This document shows positions 29,285 to 42,466 of a stretch of DNA of 64,000 bases, piece by piece (position 1 is the first letter of the stretch; each line of letters starts with the position of its first letter). A model generated the notes under the pieces. The model made no database searches, was not told the origin of the DNA, and saw only the letters and a list, made by a program, of their open reading frames with translations. This DNA is from Chlorocebus sabaeus. Its lineage: Eukaryota > Chordata > Mammalia > Primates > Cercopithecidae. The stretch is taken from contig NC_132923.1 of assembly GCF_047675955.1 (NCBI RefSeq), positions 90,827,137 to 90,891,136 on the forward strand, given 5' to 3'. The position numbers were made by a program, and so were the translations under genes.

Positions 29285-29740
29285 ATTAATAGATCACCTT
29301 CAAGTCAAGATGCCTTAGCTTTATATTCAAGGCCCTCTTTCACCTGGCCTTGCCCATCTCCCCCAACTCCCTCCAGGGCAAGCTCTTTTGCTGTAAGGAC
29401 ACACAAGTGTTTGCTATCTTCCTCCTTTACTATGCTGTTTCATGCCTGTCTGTTTATGCTGTTCCCTGTGTATGGCTTTTTCACCCTGCCAAGCCTGCCT
29501 GGCAAACTAATTCTCCTTCTCATCTCAGTTCAAGTATCGTGTCTCCTCTGGGAAGTCTTTCATTTCCCCAGGCAAACGGGTTTCCATTCCTCTGTTCTTC
29601 CACTGGACCTCCCAACTGTGTAAACTTTGTATATGGGCACTGCTGGTTTCTAAATTGGGAAGTTCTTTAAGTCAGAGAGAGTTTCATTTATCTCAGGATC
29701 TTCTTACTTAACCTTAGGACCCAAGGGAGTTAGGCAGGTG
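29285..29740 (+). mobile_element. L2 LINE, 3' part
   Basis: Blocks such as caaggccctctttcacctgg and cctctgggaagtctttcatt are typical of L2. Confidence 0.75.
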
Positions 29741-30478
29741 CTTGGAGAGCTGCTTAGTGAACCTGTCTGGTCACAGATGGCGAGTTGGAATGGGGGGACT
29801 GTGGATAGGAACATAACCCTGGCCTGGATCCCCAGCAAAGGAGAATGGAGGTCTGACTCCAAACCTCTAGGGACCTAACTACGCGGTCATGTCAAAATGA
29901 CAAATACACATCTGTGAACGAGTTCTCAGCTGCCTATCTAAGACTCTGCCTTACTTCTTTGCTACCAGGTGGTGATTTCTGATTTTCAGTGTGTGTTTAG
30001 GTGAATGTATACTTACATACATATATATGTGCTGTGTTTACGTGGAGAATGAAAGAGGAAGAGGTGAAAGAGTGGGAGTAGAGGAGAAAGAAGGAAGTGA
30101 AGGAATCTTAACACATTTTCTCCAACAATAGTTCATCCTATAGGAAGGAACTGGAAACATGCCTATAAACACAAACATCCAATACTACAAAAACACCTAA
30201 TATACAAGGAGGAGGAGGGCAAGCATGAGATACATTTCTCAACATTATATACTCCCAAACTTCATAAACACCAAGTACATCAAAATGAATTCCTAGCTAT
30301 TTGTTCTGCCTCCTTCCTCACGTTTATTGTCTAGTGCCACTCCAAAGCTGGAAAGCACAGACCATGGGGCACAGGTTCTACAGTCCAGTATCCCTTCTCA
30401 GTCAGGAACAGGGCCTATCTTCAGAAGGCCAGGTCCGAGTGTACAGGCATGTGGTGTTGAAAAAGACATGCAAATGGG

Positions 30479-30767
30479 GCCGGGTGCAGTGGCTCATGCC
30501 TGTAATCCCAGCACTTTGGGAGGCTAAGGCGGATCACCTGATGTCAGGAGTTCGAGACCAGTCTGGCCAACATGGCAAAACCTGTCTCTACTAAAAATAC
30601 AAAAATTAGCCAGGCGTGGTGGTGCATGCCTGTAGTCCCAGCGTCTCAGGAGGCTGAGGCAGGAGAATTGTCTGAACCCCGGAGGCGGAGGTTACAGTGA
30701 GCCAAGATGGTGCCACTGCACTCCAGCCTGGGTGACAGAGCAAGACTCCATCTCTTAACAGAAAAAG
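30479..30767 (+). mobile_element. AluS-type SINE
   Basis: 15-bp duplication agacatgcaaatggg at 30464-30478 and 30768-30782. Confidence 0.94.
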
Positions 30768-31453
30768 AGACATGCAAATGGGAAACAAGATCCTAGTTCC
30801 ATATACAAGGAGGTTCACAGCCAAGCAGCAGAGTTATGACTGCTACTTCTCAGCTATCTCAGGATACCAACCTACTTTCCTCCCTAAGGATTTTCCTGCT
30901 TGAAAATGAAAATTCAAATGGTAGTAAGCAACTCTGAGATCTGTCTCCCATTCCTACTGCTCTCTCTGGCCTTCTTGCCAGTGCAGCCTACTTCTGTCTG
31001 TGTACTCTCTGACACCTGGTAATGAGGTGCTGCTTAAGAAATCTCTATCAAATGACGATGCCACCAGAGGGCAAATCCTGTAATGAATGAACCCTGACTC
31101 ATGGATCCTCATAGGCACAGTGAGAAGTAAAGCCTCCAGTTCTTTCTTTCCTCTTTAATATATGGTGGGATACCTTTCTGACATTCCCCTCTGGATAACT
31201 CTACTTCTGGGTAGTGAAGAAACAAAGGCTCTGCAAATACAGTTTCCAAACTCATAGTCTCCTGCTGTCTCCTTCTCAAGCAGTCTGGAAGCCCTTGTTG
31301 CTGTGTCCACAGCCTCCTGGCTGACTTTCTGTCCTTCTTGGTTATCTCTGGAGGTAGCACTTCATTCCCTCACTCCAGAGTCTTCCCAATGGGGCTGGCT
31401 GTAGGCAGCCGCCCTGGGGGGCATTGCTACTCTCCTTTTAAATGGATCCTTAC

Positions 31454-31529
31454 CTTTGGGAATCTTTCTTTGTACACATGATTCATCATTATTATTTCAC
31501 TGTCAAAGGAGACTGGGGATCGTCCAGGA
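31454..31529 (-). CDS. MAST2: MAST2 window exon 4
   Basis: 76 nt. The first base completes Ser, then it encodes [20 protein letters not shown] and ERFPK. This leads into the conserved pre-kinase domain. The acceptor has a run of T (ttttttag|TCC); the donor is AAG|gtaagg. Confidence 0.95.
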
Positions 31530-33186
31530 CTAAAAAAAGAAAAGAAATGATTGTGTTACTTTAGGGCTATGGAACTATCAAGGAGAAAAATGGCCATCCC
31601 CAGAGACCCTGCCCCTCCCATCATCTTCAGCAGCCTACACATTTCCACCTTAATAGGTACTGAGTTCTAGAGCCTTTCTTATTCCTGGAGTTTTCAGTGT
31701 ACCTTGTTCAGTTCAAAATGGTACTATATGGAGCTAGGCTTGGTTTTCACAAAGACCTCTTCCAGGCTAGAAAGACCTAGAAAGGGACCTACTCCTAAGC
31801 TCACTGGTGGCTTTCCCAGGATAACCTTCCCCAGAGTAGGATTCTGTGTCCTCTTAGTTTTGGCCAATAGGGTTGGGTGTGCCCCAGCATATTCTTAGGA
31901 ACAAAGCAAATAAAAAAACTACCAAAGCAACCAAAGGAAGACGGTGCACACGTACATTTTTTTCCAAACTAGCTGCAGCCAGTGGACCTAACTTAGGGAT
32001 GAATGAGGCCAGTCCAGACTGTTGTGAGTTATACATCTGGGTCATTTACTGAAGGGAGCCAATATGTTTTCTGCTTTAATTTATTATCTTCCCTGATAAC
32101 CTACATCTCCCCCTCTGGCTCATGTGTGGTTATATCTCCTTAAAAAATTTCAAAGTTGGAGCCACATAGTTGAACGGATATGTGGGTCTTGCCCAGTTTA
32201 CTGCCCCTGACACATGATCCCAGAGGTGCTAGATCCACAACTGTCCCACTCTGTCTTTCTTCCCTGGAATGTGCCATGTTGTGCCTGCTGTACTGCTGCA
32301 CATTACCAAGGATTTAAGAGTAATATACCAGGGATTTCTCTGAGCATCACTGTAGGCCTCTCAATCTCAACTGGCCTAAAAGGTACCCTTCTCTGTGCAT
32401 GGGTTATTGAGACCACCAAGACTCAGATGTTCCTCTGTGAGACAGAGAAAGGCACTGGAGATTCACACCTGCTCGTTTGTATGCTTGATCCTTCACACTT
32501 AAGCCCCAGATACCATCTTCATCAGTCTCTGAACCTGAACCAGTCATCGTGGTCTGGCCCAGCTTTCCTGTCACTCCCGGTGCAGTGCCAGCATTACCTG
32601 AGGGGATTCTTTCTGGGAGGAACTGCTGCTCCTCTGGGATCCTGCCCTGCACATATTAGCCAATCAATTACTTCTCAGGGACCCTGCAATACTGAGCTCA
32701 GTCATTAAAGTCATGTTCATCTGAATCTCCATCATCTTCCTTAACCTAACATTCTGGCACTGATTTACTAGCTAACGCCAAGGAGAATCAAAAATTAATC
32801 AGCAGCTGTTAAGGTTTGTTTGGTTTGATGAACATGTGCCCAGGTGATTCACAGAATAAAGACAGATTCAAAGGGACATTTAATTCTGCTTTTGAAATGG
32901 GCTTCTTCCCCACGCCAGCAACCTGTCTTCAGCAGCAACTTTTTTAGCTGGCCTAGATCATACACCCAGGGCCAATGGGTTCTGGAGCCAGATAACCATC
33001 AGAATTGATGATACCATTGTTCTCCTTTTACCGAATGTAATCTAAAGTATATTTCTGCTGCTAACTACCCTTAAACAGAATAAAAGAGGGATCAGTTGAC
33101 AGTATTGCTAAATACCTCCTGGGGTGATGGGTTGAGCTGTACCTGAAGCCAAAAAGACCTTGGGCTTTGCTGAACTTGACTCACTG
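31530..33186. other. MAST2: Intron, nothing recognised
   Basis: Between exons 4 and 3; no repeat I can name and no supported gene. Confidence 0.4.
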
Positions 33187-33206
33187 AAGCTGGCCAATGT
33201 ATTATG

Positions 33207-33402
33207 CCAGGGGTAGCAAACTACAGCCTGCAGACCACTTATGGCCTAATACTTTTTTTTTTTGGTAAATAAAGTTTATATATTATTTGTGGATACTTAC
33301 TACAACAGCAGAGTTGAGGAATGTGACCAAGATATATGACCTATAAAGCCTAAAACTATTTACTGTCTTGGCCCTTTATAGCACAAGTGTGCCCACCCCT
33401 GT
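33207..33402 (+). mobile_element. hAT-type DNA transposon (MER-class MITE)
   Basis: Ends caggggtagcaaacta and gtgcccacccctg are hAT-Charlie style inverted termini; the middle has agttgaggaatgtgaccaag and taaagcctaaaactatttac. Confidence 0.8.
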
Positions 33403-33461
33403 GCTACACAAACGAGCTGAAATCCACATGCACTGGGACAGTGGGCAGACAGCACTCTCAC

Positions 33462-33616
33462 CTGAGGCTCCGGGAGCGGGGCCGCATGGCTGGGGACTGC
33501 CGTCCCTCCTCATCTGGTACGCTCTCTGTGCTGAAATGCTTCGTCAAAAAGTGCAGCTCATCAGCTGTAGGCTGGAAAGGCAACTGATGCAGCTTTTCCT
33601 GTGAGGAGCATGATGA
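33462..33616 (-). CDS. MAST2: MAST2 window exon 3, with possible alternative acceptor
   Basis: 155 nt using the acceptor cccttctag|TCATCATG, encoding [20 protein letters not shown], then a segment with [20 protein letters not shown] and ending in a basic RPRSRSL run. A second acceptor-like AG 18 nt further on (33598) would remove SSCSSQ in frame. The longer form was chosen because its pyrimidine tract is much better and it agrees with remembered human MAST2. Donor CTCAG|gtgaga. Confidence 0.94.
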
Positions 33617-34095
33617 CTAGAAGGGAAAACATTAAGAAGTGGCATCAAAGACATGTCCCAGAGCAGTCCACGAATGGGGAAGGACTGAAAATGGTCAGGG
33701 AACTTCCCAGTCACTATAAACCCAAAGCAGGTCTTCTTTCCTCCACTCCCTTAGCCTTGTCTGTGCTTGATCCTATTCTCCAGCCCTTCAGAGCCCTCAG
33801 CCCTGAGGAACCCAATATACTGGAGTCCTTCAAGGGTTGTGCAGGGAGTTGGGCCCAGACCTTCATGGAATTTTAGAACTGCAAAAGTAGTTAATAAATC
33901 ATGCTTCCTCACTTGGGACATGTTCTAGGTATGCCCAGCTGTGAATAACATCCTCTTACGTTCTCCCTTCCACAATCTTGAGAGAGCCACCCTGGGGGCA
34001 GCTCAGCAATGTTTCCTTTTGGCTGGTATCTAAAGAAGTGCCTTTTCTGGGGTTGTAAAGGCTGTGCCTAGACTCAAGCTGGCCACTGTATTATG

Positions 34096-34140
34096 CCAGG
34101 GGTTAGCAAACTATAGCCTGCAGACCAGCTATGGCCTGGT
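34096..34140 (+). mobile_element. hAT terminus, part of a local duplication
   Basis: Second copy of the first 40 or so bases of the element at 33207, together with its flank (see findings). Confidence 0.75.
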
Positions 34141-34421
34141 GTCCAGCAGGTAAGAAAATCCAGCAGGGAAGAAAATTACTTTTACATCTGGACCCAAAGA
34201 TTAGGCTTGACCTGAAAACACTCATGAATTCTAAACATGGCTCAGTGACTGAGGACTCCTCACAATAGCACTGCCAGTCTCAACAGACCATCTGAGGGAG
34301 GGTGATCGGCTATCACAGGACTTCCACAAGTGCAGCTAATACTGAAGCACCCATTCGGCCCCAGGACTGGGGAACTCCCCCCATTACCTGACAAGACTGA
34401 CAAAGAGAACAGGCAAGTTAA

Positions 34422-35097
<676 letters not shown>

Positions 35098-35109
35098 GTT
35101 TGTATTTCT

Positions 35110-35382
35110 TTCAGAGACAGGATTTTGTTCTGTTGTCCTGGCTGGAGTGCAGTGGAGTGATCATAGCTCACTGCTGCTTCAAACTTCTGGGCTCAAGTGA
35201 TCCTCATGCCTCAGCTTCCTAAGCAGCTGAAACTGCAGGTGCATGACACCATGTCCAGCTTTTTTTTTTTTTTTTTAAATAAAGTGACAGGGTCTTGCTG
35301 TGTTGTCCAGGCTGGTCTTTTGGAACTCCTGCTCTGACCTCCCAAAGTGCTGAGATTATAGGCCTGAGCTACTGCTTCCAGA
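35110..35382 (-). mobile_element. AluJ-type SINE
   Basis: Old and diverged, minus orientation. Confidence 0.85.
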
Positions 35383-35424
35383 GCCAGGGTTTAAATATCT
35401 AAATCCATTTAAGAATCAAAGCTA

Positions 35425-35824
<400 letters not shown>

Positions 35825-36114
35825 TCACAGAATGCTATAATACATGAAGTTATAAACAGCTAGTGAGATGTCTCCATAGGGTTATTTCTTGGCCACATTT
35901 TAATAAATGATTTGGATAAAGTTGCAAAAAGTATTCTTACCAGCTATAGCTAACATGAAACTAGTGAGGCAGTGTAAACTACAGTGGGCAAAACTGGTAT
36001 TTTAAAGAATCCTAATAAACTGGAGCAATGAGTTAAGTCTATTAAAATTTGCAGAAAAGGAATATTTATACATAGATGAGACTTACCTTGGTTCTAAAAA
36101 AATCACTTGTTTGA

Positions 36115-36454
<340 letters not shown>

Positions 36455-36654
36455 TGGAAAAGGGGATGTTTATTAGGGAAAGACCTTAAACTTAACAGCT
36501 GCCAAAGACCAGTGACATCTTTGGATTAGTGTGATAGTAATATCTAGGTTGGAAGAGGAAATATACTCCTTTTCCCTGCTCGAGATTCAGGAATAAAGGC
36601 ACAATGAGCAGGGAAGACCTGAAGAATGCTGCAAGCAATGGGGATGGGGTCAGC

Positions 36655-36740
36655 AGGTCTACGGCCTGCTTCTGTATGGCGTGCAAAGACTAAAACATTT
36701 ACTCTACATTTGGCCCTTTACAGAAAAAGTTGGTCAAGCT
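36655..36740 (-). mobile_element. hAT-type MITE fragment
   Basis: gactaaaacatttactctac followed by ggccctttacagaaaaagtt matches the 3' part of the element type at 33207. Confidence 0.6.
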
Positions 36741-36771
36741 TGTAACTGTGGTTTTAATAAAAAGTTGCTCG

Positions 36772-37061
36772 GCTGGGTGTGGTAGTTCACGCCTGTAATC
36801 CAAGCACTTTGGGAAGCCAAGGCAGATGGATGGCTTGAGCCGAGGAATTTGAGACCAGCCTGGGAAACATGATGAAACCCCGTCTCTACAAAAAATTAGC
36901 CTGCTACAGGGTGGGCATGCCCCTGCAGTCCCAGTCTACTCAGGAGGCTGAGGTGGGAGGATCATCTGAGCCTGGGGAGGTTGAAGCTGCAGTGAGCAGT
37001 GATTGCACCACTGTACTCCAGTCTGGCCAACAGTGGCACTCTGTTTCAAAAAAAAAAAAAG
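36772..37061 (+). mobile_element. Alu (old)
   Basis: Diverged; flanks aaaagttgctc and aaaggttgctc. Confidence 0.9.
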
Positions 37062-37659
37062 GTTGCTCAATGAAGGCTTACTTAAGGGTCAATTGTGCAT
37101 AGCAGCAATTAGTATAGCTCTTGTGTTTTAGGCTAAAACATTCTCCATAAGAAACGTTTTAGAGACAGGTCCAGCTTTTTGCTTCATACACATCAAACTT
37201 GGATATCAAATAACAATCACTCTTCCCTTCTTTTTTGAAAGAAAAAGGCAAAAAAGAGAGGAGAGTCTACCAAGTGTTTTGGATATGAGAAAGGTGATCT
37301 ATCTGCTCTTGGTTCCAGTTCTAGAAATAAGAATGGAGGAGTAGGAGAAGTGTGCTTAGGAGCCCCCATACCTGGTCTCACTGTCAAAGCAAAAGTTCAT
37401 CCTCAAGCTCTCCTCTGCCTCCACTAGATGTAACTGATTCCCAGAGAGGGCACTAGTCATCCTTTCTGAAGGCACTTATGGAGCTGGCTATGGATGGGAA
37501 GGGACACCAGCCCTCTATTGCACCCAGCATCATCTCTAAGCAACCTCTTTGAGTTTGACTTTGGAGAAAAACTTGACAACCATTTTGTAACACTAGATAA
37601 CCCCAAGGGAAGTACTTCCTCAGGGTGAAGGAAGTATGACCACAGATTTGGCTACTTAC

Positions 37660-37738
37660 TGAGACAGTGGAGCTAGGAGTGTTAGTTCCATATCCTGAAG
37701 AGGGCAAAGAGGCCAAAGACCAGCGCCGCCCATCAGTC
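37660..37738 (-). CDS. MAST2: MAST2 window exon 2
   Basis: 79 nt, one base completing Arg and then [20 protein letters not shown] followed by PSSTVS. The RRWS motif is a basic, serine-containing site of the type recognised by basophilic kinases and 14-3-3 proteins; that role is inference. Acceptor gcatacag, donor TCA|gtaagt. Confidence 0.95.
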
Positions 37739-38599
37739 CTGTATGCAAGAAAAAAGTATTAGGCAGTTTCTACAGGACTACACCCTGACCCACAACCTGC
37801 CTGTCTGTCCATCAGCATTTGGGGGCAGTTGATTCACTGTAGGGCTCCTCCTTAAGACATTACTGCTCAATCCAGTACATGCTTTTATATCTCTCTCCTA
37901 CAGAGGGCTTATTGTTGTTTTCCCTGAAAAGACAGACATCTCTGACTATAAAATAGTCCATGACTTTGTATAACAGAAGAACATCTGTCATACAACACTG
38001 GTTTTGGAATAAACATTTTCATACTCTCAACTTACTTTCATAGAAACAATGACAGAGGATTCCAGCTACAGGCAACATCACAAGATAGAACTGCCACTGA
38101 AATGCAGCTATTTCCGTTTGTGAAGGCTCCATGTTAAGGGCTCTTTGGTCTTCCCCAGGCCACTGGCTGACAACAGGAAGAAGTGGGCCACCATCTGGGT
38201 CTGAACTGAGCTAATCAATGGGAAATAGTTATAGGCTGCCTAGGGGCCATTAGGACTCATAAAACCAATCTTTGGGAATGTTTGTCGAAGAGTGACAGTA
38301 ACTTTATGAAAGAGGAGGGAGGTGACATACCCTTAGCTGTATAAGAGGCTTTGGGGGAGGCTTCCTGCTGCTCTCAAAAGGATGCTCCCCAAAGCTCTCA
38401 TGAAAACAAACAACTCTCCCCACACACACAGTTATTTGCTTTACTGTAGAGGGGAAAGATCAAGCAAGGATCTAGTTTGAAACTTTTATAACATGAACGT
38501 GTGATTCTTTGCTTGGACTGTGAGATGTGGTGTATTCTTTTTTGTAGGGCTTAAGGGTACAGCCTGCTCTGGTTGAAATTAGATTTTTTTTTTTGCTGC
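37739..38599. other. MAST2: Intron, nothing recognised
   Basis: Upstream of exon 2; no repeat I can name. Confidence 0.4.
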
Positions 38600-38715
38600 T
38601 ACTCACGGAACCTTAGACTATCAGCAATGGAGGATCTTTATAAGTTCATATTACAATTTACAGAGAAAACACTAGGATCCTGAGATTTGGATGGTTTGTT
38701 CAAGGCTTCATGGTT
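38600..38715 (+). mobile_element. MIR fragment
   Basis: Weak MIR core (tacagagaaaacactaggat, ggtttgttcaaggcttcatg). Confidence 0.5.
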
Positions 38716-40035
38716 ACGGCAGGGACAGGGAGAGGAAGAAGCAAAAAGGAATACATCTTGCTGGGGCTTCTCCCTTCGAAGCACTCCTCCCCAACATCAC
38801 CAATACCTAGCAGCTTTTCTACTCCATTCTGTAAGGGGTGAGTCGAAGGTTCCATGCCACATGCACATGACTCAAACTTCATGCCACCCTGGCAGCAGCA
38901 CATATAGGCTATAACTCTGCTGGAACCTAGTCTCTGAGGTTCAGACATGTCCAGGAAGGTGCTCAGACATGATGTTCTCTCTGACCTCTTTGCTGGGTCC
39001 TGGGAGCACCACACAATAAAGCAAGCTGGTTCCAGGAAACAGCTCAGCAAAGATGAGACAAGTATAACTCAGGGTTGGTTTTGCCAAACCCTTGTCAAAT
39101 ACGCTTTTGCACATGTGAGTTTTCCTCCCCTTAGATAAAAATGAAAACCAGTTGCATGGCAGCTATTTCTCTGTATAATGAACGGCAGGGGCCACCAGAG
39201 TCAGGAAGAAATGCCACCACATGATGCCTCTGTTTCCTCTATCTGGTCACCGCAGTCACCTGACTGTGTAAAGTTGTGGGAATAAGGATGACTTGTCCCT
39301 AAGCTCAGAAGTTTGGAACTATTCAGCTATTCCTGCATCCAAGCACATGAGCTCTGAGCCTTGGTTCCAGCAGGTAGAGGGAGATCCCTTTGGGCCTCTT
39401 TGCAAGATATGAAAGGCCCAATGTTCATACCCAGTCAGAGAAGAATCATCACAACCAGTTTTCACCAACCACAACATCACAAACCATATTGTCTGGCCAT
39501 GCATAGCAGTTTCCCAGCCCCTCTCCCCATTATACCCGCTATTACCTGTCAGCTCTGTGGCTATGGCTGTAGTAAAAAAATACACATTACAGTGAGAACC
39601 AAAGGAACCAGAGAGAGTAATTTTTTCAAATCTTGGTATTTGGTCTAGCTTGGCACATTCCTTCTGTTTAGGAATGTGTGATAGTTTGAAGTGAAATTGT
39701 AGGACCAATGGGTCTATCCTTAGTGTTCAATCTGTCTTTTGTTTGATATTGGAAACCAATGTGATCCTCCAAAGCACCAGCCAGTAACACAGAAACAAAC
39801 AATTCCTGATACTCTGTTTGGCAGGGTTGAAACACTTCTCCCCACCCCACCAATAACCAGCAGATTTTCCTACTATGTTCTATAAGAGGACAGCCCAGAG
39901 ATCCATGTTCCATGCACATGACTCAAATGTCATGCCACTTAGCATAGACCTGTTTGTGTCTCAGTGGTAAAAAAAAAAATAGGTCCTGAGGCCTCCCAGT
40001 TGGTCCTACTCCCAAACCGAGGCAATGAAACAGAC
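38716..40035. other. MAST2: Intron with an unnamed internal repeat
   Basis: Two diverged copies of a ~107-bp sequence lie at 38781-38886 and 39831-39938 (see findings). The rest is not recognised. Confidence 0.45.
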
Positions 40036-40039
40036 CCAC

Positions 40040-41035
40040 GGTATCAATGGAACAGGCTGTTCCCTCTGCCTAGAATGGTCTGCACACACCTGGGTCCTCA
40101 CACTTAACGTGCCAGCTGTTTCTCATCCTTCAGAGAGGCTTTACATGGCCACCCAATGGAGGTTCTCTGGCCTTAGTCTCTTCCTGTTCTTTTTTTGTTT
40201 TGTTTTGTTTTGAGATGAAGTCTCACTCTGTCGCCCAGGCTGGAGTGCAGTGGCACAATCTCGGCTCACTGCAAACCTGCCTCTCGGATTCAAGTGATTC
40301 TCCTGCCTCAGCCTCCTGAATAGCTGGGATTACAGACCTGCACCACCATGCCCAGTTAATTTTTGTATTTTTAGTAGAGATGGTGTTTCACCATGTTGGT
40401 CAGGCTGGTCTCAAACTCCCGACTTCAAGTGATCCACCTGCTTCGGCCTCCCAAAGTGCTGGGATTACAGGCGTGAGTCACTGCGCCCAGCCCTCTTTCT
40501 GTTCTTTCATGCAGCATCATGCTCTTTCCCTCTATGGTGCTTGTCATAATTTATATCCGTATACTTGTTTGTCTTTCTCTCCCACTACTCATTTGTCTTC
40601 CCGCCAGGACACAGAGCTTTCAACAAATGAAGGTATCTCTATTAAAGGTGACTTGATCGTGATTGAATTGAGACAGAAAATATGCAAATAAGAAAATATC
40701 AGGAACTGAAAAGTACTATTTTGAAAATAAAACTGGATGATTTGATGGAGAAAGATAAGAAGGCCCCTTTTAGATTGAATGTTTAGGGAAGGCCTCTCTG
40801 AGGAGGTGACGTTTAAGATGAGATATGAATCATAAGAATGAGTTAGCTAAATGAAGATTTGAGGGAGCAGCAGTCCTTACAAAGGAAACAATCAGTACAC
40901 AGACTCTCCTACATCGTGAGTTTCAGGGAAGTAGGGACTATGTCTATTTTGCTACCACTACATAACTCAGCACCCAGCCGAGTGTGCCTGGCTCTACGTG
41001 GTGGTGCTCAGCAAATATTTATTGAATGAATGAGA
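40040..41035 (+). mobile_element. L2 LINE interrupted by an Alu
   Basis: Pieces at 40040-40192, 40493-40640 and an L2 3' end at 40905-41035 (cagcaaatatttattgaatg). Confidence 0.75.
40193..40492 (-). mobile_element. AluS-type SINE
   Basis: Flanks ctcttcctgttcttt and ctctttctgttcttt (15 bp, one mismatch). Confidence 0.94.
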
Positions 41036-42390
41036 AATAACTCAATGCCACCTATGGGGATCTGGCCACAGGTCTTGGTGTCCCAGCTCATACCTACTCT
41101 GAGAGTACAGTTGATATACAGTCCAGGCAGGAAGTCTGGGATAAGTCTTTCCACCTGGGTTGGAAAAACAAATACACCAATCCAGCATATTCTTACACTG
41201 TAAGTGATCTTATCTGGATCCTTGCTTAACAAATTGGAAGTTCTATAGGGTAGGAGAGATGAGCCTGTGGAACAACCCTGGATAAAATTTGTTTTGAATA
41301 AGGTAAGTGGGTTGAGGGAGGAAACCCAAATCAGTCATGAAACTTATCCCAACCTGTTCATGTTCTTTTCAGCCAAAAATGATCCTGGAAAGAGGATGGA
41401 TTTCTTTTGGGTTATCATTGGAATAGTGAGTTAACACTGTTTCCAGGAGCCTCCCCTTTTCCTAATATGTCTTTTTTTAAAAAGTAGTCTAAGTATTAAA
41501 ACTGTCCTGGCCTCCAGCTATATTACATTCTCCATCCATTAAAGGTTACAAATCTGGAACCATAATTTTCCTGGAGGTCTTATACTAGAGACTAACTCTA
41601 ACAAAGAATAATGTTAAAAATTAAAAAATAAGATAAATATAAACTCTGGCAACAAATCTTAGAAAAGTTCTGACAAGAAACCACGTGTGTACAGAGCCTA
41701 GGTATGTGATTTGGATGGATTAATCTCATTCACCTTTCTCCAAAGGCCTGATGATATTCCAGCCACAGGCAGAGCTGTCAGCGTTGCTGCCCTGGGCCAG
41801 AGACAGGTTTGTATCACTCTCAAGAGGGGAGAAACATGGGAGGTGGACCATAAGCATGGCTTTGTATGCACCAAATCTTTCTAAATTCATGGAAGGAAAA
41901 GTGAAGTCCCTGTAGTCTCTTTATCCCCCAAACGAACTCCAGTTCAAAGTCAAGGCCCTTCCAGCCACCTTAAACTAGCTGAGTTAGAGAGGACAAAGAG
42001 TGTAACTTTGGGTCCTCCTGGAGGAGAGCTTATTTTCTCATTGATCACTCTAGGACAGTTCTCAATTGAGAGTGTAATGCTTTGGAACATACCCGCAGGA
42101 CATCACGGACTTAAAAAAAAGTGAATTGTACAAATAAATCTACTTTTACTTAATATCTACTCTCCTGTTTAAATATTCAAACACAAATACATGGGGCACC
42201 TACAAAGCAAAACCAGAACACGATGATTACAACATGGGAGAGGAAAGCAAAGACAGAGTTTTGATGGATGGGAGCTTCAGGTAATACACTTGAAAGAATA
42301 GTGACACTTAAAGGAGGAATCTGACACTCAACTAACCCTCATGCAAGTGCCACAGGTGCTGGTCCCAGAGGAGGTTTTCTATCAACTTAC
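41036..42390. other. MAST2: Intron with one possible cryptic exon
   Basis: Between exons 2 and 1. No repeat recognised; a 58-nt exon-like block lies at 41734-41791 (see findings). Confidence 0.4.
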
Positions 42391-42466
42391 CTACGGGCAG
42401 GAACAAAGGAAAAGTGAGCAGGTGCATTTGGAGAGAAATTCCGGGGGCTGTCCAAAGGACTGTTAC
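42391..42466 (-). CDS. MAST2: MAST2 window exon 1
   Basis: 76 nt. It starts with GT completing a glycine codon and ends with AG of an arginine codon. It encodes [18 protein letters not shown] then SFVPAR, a Ser/Pro-rich stretch ahead of the pre-kinase domain. The acceptor is tcaacag and the donor AG|gtaagt. This is the most 5' MAST2 exon I could find; the next one upstream (expected to end in a sequence like HSPLHGHTG) is not in the window. Confidence 0.93.

Noticed and set aside
32214..32708. 164-codon plus-strand ORF
   Set aside because: Antisense within a MAST2 intron, composition unlike a protein domain.
39319..39708. 129-codon minus-strand ORF
   Set aside because: Same strand as MAST2 but has no fitting splice phase, no MAST similarity and no domain.
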